NCBI RefSeq assembly: GCF_003731635.1
Contig: NZ_RCUA01000020.1
Span: forward strand, 161,988-225,987
Source: Marisediminitalea oceani
GTDB lineage: Bacteria > Pseudomonadota > Gammaproteobacteria > Enterobacterales > Alteromonadaceae
DNA: 64,000 bases
Reading direction: 5' to 3'
A model generated the notes under the pieces. That model had not been told where the DNA came from, did not search any database, and worked only from the letters and a program-made list of their open reading frames with translations. Positions 54,624 to 62,487 of this stretch are shown piece by piece. The position numbers were made by a program, and so were the translations under genes. Position 1 is the stretch's first letter, and each line of letters starts with the position of its first letter.

Positions 54624-56084
54624 CTATAGCTTCACGCAAACGTTACGCAGCTCGGTGTAGAACTCCAGGGAATGCACGCCGCCTTCACGGCCTATACCGG
54701 ACTGCTTGGTGCCACCAAATGCGGTGCGTAGATCGCGCAGGAACCAGCTGTTTACCCAGCAAATGCCCACATCGATTTTGGCCGCCATACGGTGTGCCCG
54801 CGGCAGGTCTTTGGTCCAGATGGTGGTTGCCAGGCCGTAATCAGTACTGTTTGCCAGGCCTATCACTTCTTCTTCGCTGTCGAAGGGGCGAATGTGACAA
54901 CAAGGGCCAAAAATCTCTTCTTTTACTACAGCGGCGTCATCGGCTAAATCAGTCCAGATAGTCGGTTGGATCCAGTGACCGTTTTTGAGCGCTTCTGGTA
55001 CCTCGGGTACACCACCACCGGTGATCACCGTGGCGCCTTCCTCTACCGCTTTTTTATAGTAAGACAGGACTTTATCCTGATGCTCTTTACTGATTAAAGG
55101 GCCGTAGTTAACGCCTTCGTCGGTGGGCTTACCGTAATTAACCGCTTCGGCCTTTTCTTTCAGTGCGGCCACGAACTTGTCGAAAATCGGGCGCTCCACA
55201 TACACCCGCTCGGTACCTAAACACACCTGCCCGGAGTTTAAGAAAGACGAGCGGGAGATGCCTTCAATGGCTTTATCAAAGTCGCAGTCGGCAAATACGA
55301 TACCGGCATTTTTACCCCCCATTTCAAAAGACACATCGCGGGTGCCTTCGGCAGCGGCTTTCATGATGGCGGTACCGGTGCGGGTTTCACCGGTAAAGGT
55401 AATGGCATCAACGTCTTTGTGTTCGGTAAGGAATGCACCAGCTGAATCCGGGCCGAAACCGTTTACCACGTTATAAACGCCTTTGGGTACGCCCACTTTA
55501 TTCATTACTTCACCCAGTAGTACGGAGGTCAGTGGGGTTTCTTCTGATGGCTTGACTACCACGGTATTTCCGCAGGCCAGTGCCGGGCCGACTTTCCAGG
55601 TCATCAGCATGAACGGCGCGTTCCACGGGCTGATAACGCCAATTACGCCTTTAGGTGTGCGAACACCGTAGTTCAGTGCGCCTGCGCCATCCGGCGTGTC
55701 GAGCATAAAACTCTCGGTGGGGACATTTTTGATAGTATCAGCGAAGATTTTGAAGTTGGCCGCGCCGCGAGGAATAAAGACATGGCGCATAACATTAGAA
55801 GGCTGACCGGTATCGGCCATTTCGGCTTCCACAAAATCTTCAAAGCGGCGGGTGATTTCATCAGCCACTTCATACAGCATTTCCACCCGCTGATTAGTGG
55901 TAAAGGTAGACCATTCGCCTTGCAGCGCTGCTTTGGCCGCCAGTACGGCTTCATTAACGTCACTACGTCCTGCTTCGGCAATGCTGGCGATAACTTCGCC
56001 GGTCACCGGAGATACTTTGTCAAAGCGCTTGCCATCTCTGGCTGCGACAAACTCTCCGCGGATAAAATTTTCTACTTGGCGCAT
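54624..56084 (-). CDS. dmpC: 2-hydroxymuconic semialdehyde dehydrogenase
   Basis: A 486-residue NAD-dependent aldehyde dehydrogenase. Motifs: GVIGVISPWNAPFMLMTWK near residue 140, FTGETRTGTAIMKAA, the general-base Glu in VSFEMGGKNAGIVF and the catalytic Cys in FLNSGQVCLGTERVYVER near residue 288. It oxidises the ring-cleavage product to 2-hydroxymuconate, so entry to the oxalocrotonate branch is provided. It is the first gene after a 338-bp gap with a terminator-like hairpin, so it probably has its own promoter. The ATG at 56084 follows GAGAG. Confidence 0.94.
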   Translation of the reverse strand: MRQVENFIRGEFVAARDGKRFDKVSPVTGEVIASIAEAGRSDVNEAVLAAKAALQGEWSTFTTNQRVEMLYEVADEITRRFEDFVEAEMADTGQPSNVMRHVFIPRGAANFKIFADTIKNVPTESFMLDTPDGAGALNYGVRTPKGVIGVISPWNAPFMLMTWKVGPALACGNTVVVKPSEETPLTSVLLGEVMNKVGVPKGVYNVVNGFGPDSAGAFLTEHKDVDAITFTGETRTGTAIMKAAAEGTRDVSFEMGGKNAGIVFADCDFDKAIEGISRSSFLNSGQVCLGTERVYVERPIFDKFVAALKEKAEAVNYGKPTDEGVNYGPLISKEHQDKVLSYYKKAVEEGATVITGGGVPEVPEALKNGHWIQPTIWTDLADDAAVVKEEIFGPCCHIRPFDSEEEVIGLANSTDYGLATTIWTKDLPRAHRMAAKIDVGICWVNSWFLRDLRTAFGGTKQSGIGREGGVHSLEFYTELRNVCVKL

Positions 56085-56422
56085 ATCGGACTCTCACTTT
56101 AGGCTACGCAAGCCCTTAAATTAATATTTACAACTCAATAACACTTAAAGTCAGTGTAAATTCCCAACACCATACCGTCTAATACCATTTGAAAGACAAC
56201 CTAATACTTTAAAGGTATAACTATATTTCTCTTCCAAATAGCCCTGCTAACCGCCTTCTGGCCACTGAAAACAAAATGCCGCAAGGCGCCTGCCCGGGCG
56301 GGCGCAGCACACATTGCGGCACTATTTATAACAACCGTCTAAAACAACCACTCATAACAACTAAACAACCATTGATGGTGATAAAGTCTACGCAAATGCG
56401 TATCACTTCCCTGAGACACAAA
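56085..56422. other. 338-bp gap between the phenol hydroxylase and lower-pathway genes
   Basis: It holds no gene. Besides the hairpin at 56266-56321, the part next to dmpC (56085-56260) is AT-rich and probably contains the lower-pathway promoter, although no clear -35/-10 or -24/-12 pair could be picked. Confidence 0.6.
56266..56321 (-). terminator. strong terminator-like hairpin inside the catabolic cluster
   Basis: TGCCGCAA (56277-56284) pairs with TTGCGGCA (56314-56321), and the interior contains a further GC-rich dyad around CCCGGG (GCGCC near 56286, GGCGC near 56301). On the minus strand the stem is followed by TTTTGTTTTC. It lies about 100 bp after the dmpP stop and would end or attenuate the upper operon before dmpC. 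Confidence 0.75.
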
Positions 56423-57484
56423 TCAGATATTTTTAAACAGCGGACTGCGCACCTGCTGTGCATCCGCGGCGGAAATAAACTTCTCCGTATAAATATCCCG
56501 TTCAAACAGGCGCCCCTGCATTAAGGTATTGATACAGGCATCAATCATCAGCGGTGGCCCACAGAGATAAGCCTTATTGCCACTGAAGTCGCCATTAAAC
56601 GCACGCTGAGCGGCTTCGTGAACAAAACCCACCTCTCCCTGCCAGACGCCATCGTCACCGGCATCAGACAGCGCCGGAATATAAGTAAAGTTGGCGTACT
56701 TTTTAGCCAGGGCTAGAAACTCGTCGTGATAATAAAGTTCTTCCCGGGTGCGCTGACCGTAGACCAGTGTGATCGGATGCTCGCAACCTTCTTCAAGCAG
56801 TTCCATTATCATCGAACGGGGACTGGATAGCCCCGAACCACCCGCCATAAATATCATGGGCATGTCGGCTGATTTTTTCACAAAGAAGCGTCCGTAGGGT
56901 CCGCTAAAGGTTATGTCATCGCCCTCTTTGAGCTCATCGTGAATATAGGCCGTTCCCACGCCGCCGGGAACCTTACGGATATTCAGCTCAATTTCGCCAG
57001 GCTCCGCTGGTGTGCTGGCAATCGAGAAAGCCCGGCTGCCAATATCGTCCGGCAGATTAAGGTTGATGTACTGACCCGCCTGAAACTCAATACCATCGGC
57101 ATCTGCTATCTTCAGCCAGATACCTTTAATGGTGGGGGTTAACTCTTCGATGCGGCTTACCGTGCACTGATAGTCCTGCACCGGCAGGTTACGGGAGTCA
57201 GGATCTTCCTCAATCTCCGCTTCGATCACCAAATCACTTTCCGGGATCGCACAGCACGCCAGACATTTATTTTCATCGCGCTCAAAATCCATTAAGGCAA
57301 AACTGGAGGCTTCACCGTGATCGACTTCGCCGTCCAGCACATCAATCTTGCAGGTTGCACACAACCCGTGGCAGCAGGCATGGGGCAGGTAAATCCCCGC
57401 CCGCAGCGCGGCATCCAGAATGGTCTGCTCTTCCTCTACCTCAATGGTTTGTCCCAATGGCTCAATGGTTACTTCAAAGCTCAT
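56423..57484 (-). CDS. dmpP: phenol hydroxylase reductase component
   Basis: A 353-residue NADH oxidoreductase delivering electrons to the diiron oxygenase. The N-terminal [2Fe-2S] domain has Cys at 37, 42, 45 and 77 (PHACCHGLCATCK; CLACCAIPES). The FAD domain has GSRAFSIASTPAEPGEIEL (R-x-F-S motif), and the NAD domain has PMIFMAGGSGLSSPRSM and AYLCGPPLMIDACINTL. Full length for the family. It follows dmpO by 2 bp and is the last gene of the hydroxylase operon before the internal hairpin. Confidence 0.96.
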   Translation of the reverse strand: MSFEVTIEPLGQTIEVEEEQTILDAALRAGIYLPHACCHGLCATCKIDVLDGEVDHGEASSFALMDFERDENKCLACCAIPESDLVIEAEIEEDPDSRNLPVQDYQCTVSRIEELTPTIKGIWLKIADADGIEFQAGQYINLNLPDDIGSRAFSIASTPAEPGEIELNIRKVPGGVGTAYIHDELKEGDDITFSGPYGRFFVKKSADMPMIFMAGGSGLSSPRSMIMELLEEGCEHPITLVYGQRTREELYYHDEFLALAKKYANFTYIPALSDAGDDGVWQGEVGFVHEAAQRAFNGDFSGNKAYLCGPPLMIDACINTLMQGRLFERDIYTEKFISAADAQQVRSPLFKNI

Positions 57485-57486
57485 GG

Positions 57487-57849
57487 TTATTCTCCCTGAG
57501 GCGGAACCAGTGTCGACAAGCCAGGGGTTTTAAAGCAGAATTGCTCTTTATGCACCAGGCCATTTTGCTTAATTGTTTTATTAAAGTCGGGCGTCCATGG
57601 TTCACCACTTTTGGTCCACTCAATAGCGTCCCAGTCAATCTTGTCGAAATCGGGATCCGGCTGCATAAGTGGCTTTAACTGCTGTTCAATAATGTCACCC
57701 AGTTTCTGATCCGGCGCACCAAATAACATAAAAGGCGCCGCCATCAGCATGTGATGATCCCAGCATGCAAATAACAACTGATGACCATAGTAGTTTTCTA
57801 CTCTGTCTCGCGACGGGAACTTGTACTCGCCATTTGCTACAACTGCCAT
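57487..57849 (-). CDS. dmpO: phenol hydroxylase gamma subunit
   Basis: A 120-residue small oxygenase subunit. NGEYKFPSRDRVENYYGHQL, LLFACWDHHMLMAAPFMLF and WDAIEWTKSGEPWTPDFNK match the DmpO/PhN-gamma family. It binds the large subunit in the (alpha-beta-gamma)2 hydroxylase. It is separated from dmpN by 75 bp containing a hairpin, the longest gap inside the hydroxylase genes. Confidence 0.93.
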   Translation of the reverse strand: MAVVANGEYKFPSRDRVENYYGHQLLFACWDHHMLMAAPFMLFGAPDQKLGDIIEQQLKPLMQPDPDFDKIDWDAIEWTKSGEPWTPDFNKTIKQNGLVHKEQFCFKTPGLSTLVPPQGE

Positions 57850-57886
57850 AATAATTCTCCTGTTACACCTGCGCTGGCAGGCTTAG

Positions 57887-57909
57887 GCTGCCCGAATTGG
57901 CCGGGCAGC
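57887..57909 (-). repeat. intercistronic hairpin between dmpN and dmpO
   Basis: GCTGCCCG (57887-57894) and CGGGCAGC (57902-57909) pair exactly across a 7-base loop. No U-tract follows, so it is more likely an mRNA stability or processing element than a terminator. Confidence 0.6.
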
Positions 57910-57924
57910 GGTTAAAGACGGTGA

Positions 57925-59439
57925 TTAGTCGGTCGACACCTGCTTGCGCCATTTCTCAAAGTTGGCTTTGTCTTCTGAGCTGGCATATTCGCCCGCTGCC
58001 GTAGGCTCCAGGCTTGCCCACTCCATCCACGCGGCCAGGTCGCCTTTTAACGGTTCCTGCATCATAGACGGCATAGGTAACCAGGCCTGAACATATTTCT
58101 CAGGTTCCTGCTCAAACACATGCTGACAGCCATCCGAACAGAAGTGATATTTCTCGCCTTCGTATTCTGTTTCGCGGTGCGCCAGTTGCGTTGGATCATC
58201 CGGCTCAGTAAACAGACAAGGTAACTGACAGGTCTGACACAGCTTGGGTAAACCAAAGTTATTGTACTCACCACCGTTTTCTTTCTGCGCAATGGCGTAT
58301 TCCCAGCGCGGCAGGTAGTATTTTTCAAACGTAGTCGGGTATTTTTCTTTCAGCCACTCAATGTCGCTGGCAGTCGGTGTCCAGGAATGGAACGCCGTAC
58401 CAAATTTCCACTGATACAGGCCCAGCATAATCTGGTGCGAAGTGTGATCGATTGACTTTTCAACGTCGTCCCAGTGCATCGGTGGTTTAATGCCGTAGCG
58501 AGCCAGATCGCGGAACAGTGCGTTACCATTTTCCACGCCATAGATATTCCACGCTTCGCGCCATGACATCACGCGTTTAGGCAGCATGTAATCCATCATG
58601 GCCGCAACCAGGGTTAACAGGCGGCAACCACGCCAGAACCATTTGTCGATCCATTTCTGCACAATTGGAATATTGTCCGGATCCTGCTCGAGCATAAACT
58701 TGATACATTCCAGACCCAGTGTCATATGACGGGCTTCGTCTGACTGTGCCGAGAAACCAAAAGTACAGGTGGCCATATCACCGTTGTAGGCAGCGCCTGA
58801 CATAAACGGCACGAACAGCAGGTTGGTCAGTACGTACTCGAATGAGAAACCAATGGCGATCAGGAACTCAAATGGCCCTGCCGACATGGCATCGTCAAAG
58901 AATGAACGGGCTACTGAGGTGTACCAGATCCGGTCACGCTGATTGGCAAAATCTTTAAAGCCGTTGTAGAACTTGTTGTAGTTCGACATAGCGTGAACCT
59001 GGGTTTGTGCATGGCGGATTTCGTCAATCGACTGCATCTGACAAGCCACCTGTGGACCGACGCCGGCAAACTCACGTCCAACCCGGGCAAAACCACGGTG
59101 AGACGCATATTCACCCGGACTAATGCTCTGCAGGAACAACTTGATTGCGGTTAAGTACCGCGCATCCGTCACATTCAGATGGCCGTTGTTTTGCGCGTGG
59201 GCATCGATGATTGCATAATATTTACGCTCTTTTTCGGCCTGATACTTCCAGTACGCATCCATGGTCAGGCGGAACGGATCTTCCCACTTGGACCAGTCGT
59301 GAACCTTAATGCCTTCGTAATCCACATAAGGGTAGATTTCTTTTTCGTCGCGATAGCTTGGCTCCCAGGCCAGATCGCGGGTCATTAAGCGATACTTCTC
59401 TTTTACGTTAAGTTTCTTCGGGGTCTTTTTAATATCCAC
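57925..59439 (-). CDS. dmpN: phenol hydroxylase large (diiron) subunit
   Basis: A 504-residue oxygenase alpha subunit. The carboxylate-bridged diiron ligands are all visible: E110 (SPGEYASHRG), E140 and H143 (SIDEIRHAQT), E201 (FSFEYVLTNL), E235 and H238 (SDEARHMTLG). The C-terminal YHS-type domain has Cys pairs CQTCQLPC and FCSDGCQHVF. It hydroxylates phenol to catechol using O2. It lies between dmpM (9 bp) and dmpO and is the diagnostic gene for a multicomponent phenol hydroxylase. Confidence 0.97.
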   Translation of the reverse strand: MDIKKTPKKLNVKEKYRLMTRDLAWEPSYRDEKEIYPYVDYEGIKVHDWSKWEDPFRLTMDAYWKYQAEKERKYYAIIDAHAQNNGHLNVTDARYLTAIKLFLQSISPGEYASHRGFARVGREFAGVGPQVACQMQSIDEIRHAQTQVHAMSNYNKFYNGFKDFANQRDRIWYTSVARSFFDDAMSAGPFEFLIAIGFSFEYVLTNLLFVPFMSGAAYNGDMATCTFGFSAQSDEARHMTLGLECIKFMLEQDPDNIPIVQKWIDKWFWRGCRLLTLVAAMMDYMLPKRVMSWREAWNIYGVENGNALFRDLARYGIKPPMHWDDVEKSIDHTSHQIMLGLYQWKFGTAFHSWTPTASDIEWLKEKYPTTFEKYYLPRWEYAIAQKENGGEYNNFGLPKLCQTCQLPCLFTEPDDPTQLAHRETEYEGEKYHFCSDGCQHVFEQEPEKYVQAWLPMPSMMQEPLKGDLAAWMEWASLEPTAAGEYASSEDKANFEKWRKQVSTD

Positions 59440-59448
59440 GATAGTCTC

Positions 59449-59718
59449 CTAGCTGTTCCAGGTGAGTGTCAGAGCGTCTTCGTCTTCATCGACGTTGCCG
59501 CTGAGCGTGATTAAGTTAATGTTGAGTTCCTGCATATCGAACTCACGGCCAATTTCTTCTTCAATGGTTTCGCGACGCACCACCAGGTGGCCTTCGGCCT
59601 GTACCTTCACCATAGCTGGCTCGTGTACCACTTCGGCATCCGGGTTATCCTGCTCAATGGCTTCCACAATCGAGCGGGTCTCTTCATTGGCCTGTAAAAT
59701 GATAAATACTCTAGACAT
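59449..59718 (-). CDS. dmpM: phenol hydroxylase regulatory (effector) protein
   Basis: An 89-residue cofactor-free coupling protein (SRVFIILQANEETRSIVEAI; VVHEPAMVKVQAEG; FDMQELNINLITLSGNVDED), matching the MmoB/DmpM family. It docks on DmpN and tunes diiron reactivity. It lies 8 bp after dmpL and 9 bp before dmpN. Confidence 0.95.
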   Translation of the reverse strand: MSRVFIILQANEETRSIVEAIEQDNPDAEVVHEPAMVKVQAEGHLVVRRETIEEEIGREFDMQELNINLITLSGNVDEDEDALTLTWNS

Positions 59719-59726
59719 GATGCTTC

Positions 59727-60725
59727 CTACTTAAACAAACCGGCTTTTTTAGCGCGCTGTAATAATTCGTCGTGAGCTTCACTAACCAGTTCGTCGGCCT
59801 GATTACCTGCAACCGCTAACCCTGCCACTGGCAGCAATACCGAGGTAAAGTGATTAGCGGCGCTGTCGATCCACTCTTCCAGAACCGCTTTGTTCTCTGC
59901 AGATTCAGACGCCATAGTTTTGATCACCGAGTCCACCCACCGTTTGGACTCCAGATACCAGTTAGTCATGAACTGGGTAAGGATTGAAATGCCTGAACCA
60001 CCCTGCTCAACCAGGTTCTGGTCGACAATGCGCTGATACACCAGCGGATAAAGCAGGCCATCCAGCACAAAGTTTTGTTTAATGAATACTTCCACCGGAT
60101 CGCGCACACACATCAGATCTTCCAGTGAGCGGCGCAGCGGTTGCCAGGCATCGCTGTCCATCCAGTCCTGCTTTGCTGCTTCGAGGGATTCCACATCTCC
60201 AATCATCAGGCCAAGACGAGACAGGTACTGGGCAATGCCTAAATTATCCATCGCGTGATAAACACAGGGCTGGGTAAACACCGTGCCATAACCGTAGCCG
60301 CAAACCAGGGTGTTATTCATGTTGGCCGCGTAATTGGCATGGCGCAACGGAATGAGTAGGTCCTGCGCCACAGCCAGAACCGGGTCCGGCATGCCTTCAA
60401 TCAGGTTCAGCGACTCAACCGTCTTGAAATTAGACTCCATGGTCTCCTGTTGCTTGGCACGATTCAGCGTGTAGGTGCTGTAATAGAACTGACGGGGATC
60501 TTTTAAGTCATACCAGTCGTTCATGCGAATTTTGCTTAAATTCGGATCGTAAAGCTCCTGCTCTGGCGCCCAGGTCGGGCGATAATGCAGATTCTCTTCG
60601 GCCTGCAGGTCATAGCTGGCTTCCTGATACCGCGATGGGATTTTCTTATCGCCAAAGCGCTTCTTTAAATGGCTAAAGGTCTGATTTTTCTGTTCAATAT
60701 TGACCGTTTGTACATCGATTTGCAT
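59727..60725 (-). CDS. dmpL: phenol hydroxylase beta subunit
   Basis: A 332-residue oxygenase subunit with the ferritin-like fold but without diiron ligands. RPTWAPEQELYDPNLSKIRM, MNDWYDLKDPRQFYYSTYTL and NMNNTLVCGYGYGTVFTQPC are typical of the DmpL/TouE family. It pairs with DmpN. It lies 25 bp after dmpK. Confidence 0.95.
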   Translation of the reverse strand: MQIDVQTVNIEQKNQTFSHLKKRFGDKKIPSRYQEASYDLQAEENLHYRPTWAPEQELYDPNLSKIRMNDWYDLKDPRQFYYSTYTLNRAKQQETMESNFKTVESLNLIEGMPDPVLAVAQDLLIPLRHANYAANMNNTLVCGYGYGTVFTQPCVYHAMDNLGIAQYLSRLGLMIGDVESLEAAKQDWMDSDAWQPLRRSLEDLMCVRDPVEVFIKQNFVLDGLLYPLVYQRIVDQNLVEQGGSGISILTQFMTNWYLESKRWVDSVIKTMASESAENKAVLEEWIDSAANHFTSVLLPVAGLAVAGNQADELVSEAHDELLQRAKKAGLFK

Positions 60726-60750
60726 AATTCTTTCCTCTAAACTTGCCTAT

Positions 60751-61032
60751 CTACTCGTCACGAAAGTGGTGGGTAGCGTCGTGGAGACTCCACTGGAATG
60801 CATTCTTTTCTTCATCGTCGGAGGGAGCCGCTTCCTCATCGAGGAATGTCACCTTTTGTTCTTCACAAAACTTTTCAAAGTCCTGCTGTTTAAGCACCAT
60901 TTCCAGTGCCACCTCCGGCTGGCCTACACTAAACTCAAACTCCACAAATCCGTCGTCTCGTTTGCCTGTCACACGCACGTAATGTAACGAGGTGTCGAAC
61001 TGCTCTTTCGGGGCCGCAATACTGTCGTTCAT
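60751..61032 (-). CDS. dmpK: phenol hydroxylase assembly protein
   Basis: A 93-residue protein (FDTSLHYVRVTGKRDDGFVE; FEFSVGQPEVALEMVLKQQD; FCEEQKVTFLDEE). This is the DmpK family, needed for assembly or iron loading of the hydroxylase rather than catalysis. ATG at 61032 follows GGAAGGAC at good distance. It lies 23 bp after the dioxygenase gene and opens the hydroxylase block. Confidence 0.9.
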   Translation of the reverse strand: MNDSIAAPKEQFDTSLHYVRVTGKRDDGFVEFEFSVGQPEVALEMVLKQQDFEKFCEEQKVTFLDEEAAPSDDEEKNAFQWSLHDATHHFRDE

Positions 61033-61055
61033 GATTTGTCCTTCCAGGTTTGCCG

Positions 61056-61985
61056 TTAGCTCACTATCGTCAGGAAGCTCTCGTGCAGCTTACGCTGCGG
61101 GTAATCGAGCCCCTGCGCGAAGTTATCCCAGGTCCAGGTAATGGTTTCGTAATCAGGGTAAGGGTGATAACCGCCCATAAACGTTTCAAAACGGTTGCCG
61201 GAAGGATCCCAGGCATAAATAGTACAGCCGCGGGTAATACCGTGGCGCGTTGGGCCAATATCCACGGCCACTTCGTTCATCGACATAATGTCACCGGCCC
61301 GCAGCACACGCTCCCAGCTATCCATTAAAAACGAGGTGTGATGCAGTTTGCCCGGCTCGGGATACTCCACAAAGGCAATGTCGTGCACTTTGTGCGAGCA
61401 GGACAGCCAGATACCCGCTTCGGTTTCGTTGTCTTCGGCAAGCACGCGCTCAACCAGGAAAAAGCCGAGGACGTCTTCAAAAATCGCTTTCACTTTGGCG
61501 ATGTCTGGTCCGTACAGCAGCATGTGGTCCAGACGCACCGGCGCGATACCATGCTCACTCTGGGTATACCAGGGCGCCGGGTTGGTCAGGCCCATCCCGT
61601 TGCCTACTTTGGTTTTCTCAGCATAGAGTTCAAACTCGTGGCCGGAAGGCAGGGTGAAGCGCACGCGCTCGCCGGTTTCCAGCAAGTCACCGGCTTCAAG
61701 ACGGCGGGTTTCAACGCCATAGGCGTTTAAGCCTTTCTCAAGTTTATCGAGGGTGGCTGTATCAAGCACTTTAAAGCCGACAAAATCGACACCCGCCTGC
61801 TCGGCTTCACGAATGATGTAGCTGCTGTGATCCTGTTCATCCCAACACTTAAAATAAACCCGCCCCATGTCGTCACGACCGGTCTCGACCAGCCCCATGA
61901 CATCACCGTAAAACTTAACGGCTTCATCTAAGTCCAATACCCGTACAGCTACATGTCCTGGACGTAATACACCTGTCATCGCCAT
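61056..61985 (-). CDS. dmpB: catechol 2,3-dioxygenase
   Basis: A 309-residue extradiol dioxygenase of the vicinal oxygen chelate fold. Fe(II) ligands are H154 (RLDHMLLYG), H216 (KLHHTSFLMD) and E267 (NRFETFMGG); the catalytic H201 (HDIAFVEYPE), H248 (RHGIT) and Y257 are also present. It opens catechol to 2-hydroxymuconic semialdehyde. ATG at 61985 with GGAG eight bases upstream is preferred to an in-frame ATG at 62036. It is the first gene of the operon, ahead of the hydroxylase, whereas in the Pseudomonas dmp operon it follows it. Confidence 0.95.
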   Translation of the reverse strand: MAMTGVLRPGHVAVRVLDLDEAVKFYGDVMGLVETGRDDMGRVYFKCWDEQDHSSYIIREAEQAGVDFVGFKVLDTATLDKLEKGLNAYGVETRRLEAGDLLETGERVRFTLPSGHEFELYAEKTKVGNGMGLTNPAPWYTQSEHGIAPVRLDHMLLYGPDIAKVKAIFEDVLGFFLVERVLAEDNETEAGIWLSCSHKVHDIAFVEYPEPGKLHHTSFLMDSWERVLRAGDIMSMNEVAVDIGPTRHGITRGCTIYAWDPSGNRFETFMGGYHPYPDYETITWTWDNFAQGLDYPQRKLHESFLTIVS

Positions 61986-62044
61986 AATCTGTTCTCCACT
62001 ATGAGCTTCTAAGCGCCCTTGAGCGCAACAATCCATTAACTTAA

Positions 62045-62060
62045 TACAGGTATCATGCCA
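62045..62060 (-). promoter_or_regulatory. possible sigma-54 promoter of the phenol operon
   Basis: Minus-strand TGGCATGATACCTGTA resembles TGGCACG-N4-TTGCA. The -24 GG is intact and the spacing is right, but the -12 GC is GT, which weakens the call. It lies about 60 bp before the dmpB start, where DmpR/XylR-type promoters usually stand. Confidence 0.3.
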
Positions 62061-62163
62061 ACATTTTATCTTATTGTTTTAATTGATATTTATATATTTC
62101 ATGTAAATTTTTAGCGATTTTAATTAACGTTTGCATAACGCATTTGTTAGTTTGATGTTGTGC

Positions 62164-62181
62164 CCTTACAATTTTGTAAGG
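62164..62181. promoter_or_regulatory. perfect 18-bp dyad, possible activator site
   Basis: CCTTACAA-TT-TTGTAAGG reads the same on both strands apart from the central pair. It lies about 105-120 bp upstream of the putative -24 element, the range of enhancer sites for sigma-54 activators. The sequence does not match the DmpR/XylR consensus I know, so the binding protein is open. Confidence 0.4.
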
Positions 62182-62426
62182 TTGGTAATGCGGGGTGACG
62201 AATAACCAGAATGCCATTGGCATGTCTCAGTATGAGGAATGCTACGGATAGCGAGACTGAAATGAATCACGGAGAGGTTTGTTGCTATATTCCCAACTAT
62301 GTCGTCGGCGACTCCAACAAAACGGTATAAACAATTTCCTTTGTTAACCGCTAGCAATACAGGCAAAAACCTATCTTAAATGATCACTACCTACTGAAGC
62401 AGGTTGATACTTATTGAGCCTTCTCC

Positions 62427-62456
62427 CCAGCTTAGCCAATTTCTTGGCTAAGCTGG
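62427..62456 (+). repeat. perfect 13-bp stem-loop before the IS110 recombinase
   Basis: CCAGCTTAGCCAA (62427-62439), loop TTTC, TTGGCTAAGCTGG (62444-62456). Outside it GCCTT and AAGGC (62418-62422, 62457-62461) can extend the stem across a bulge. It may be part of a left-end structured RNA or a barrier to read-through translation of the recombinase. Confidence 0.7.
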
Positions 62457-62487
62457 AAGGCGACCAAACCCAAACGGAGAAGACTCA

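Larger units (their letters stand above)
61986..62410. other. upstream region of the phenol operon
   Basis: It contains no convincing gene. It holds a possible sigma-54 promoter (62045-62060), a perfect 18-bp dyad (62164-62181), a small palindrome ATGCCA-T-TGGCAT (62211-62223) and AT-rich DNA between 62060 and 62160. The IS110 element begins at some point after about 62400. Confidence 0.6.

Noticed and set aside
62166..62366. 66-codon minus-strand frame upstream of dmpB, considered as a leader or small regulator
   Set aside because: No ribosome binding site, no family, and it begins in IS-proximal DNA.
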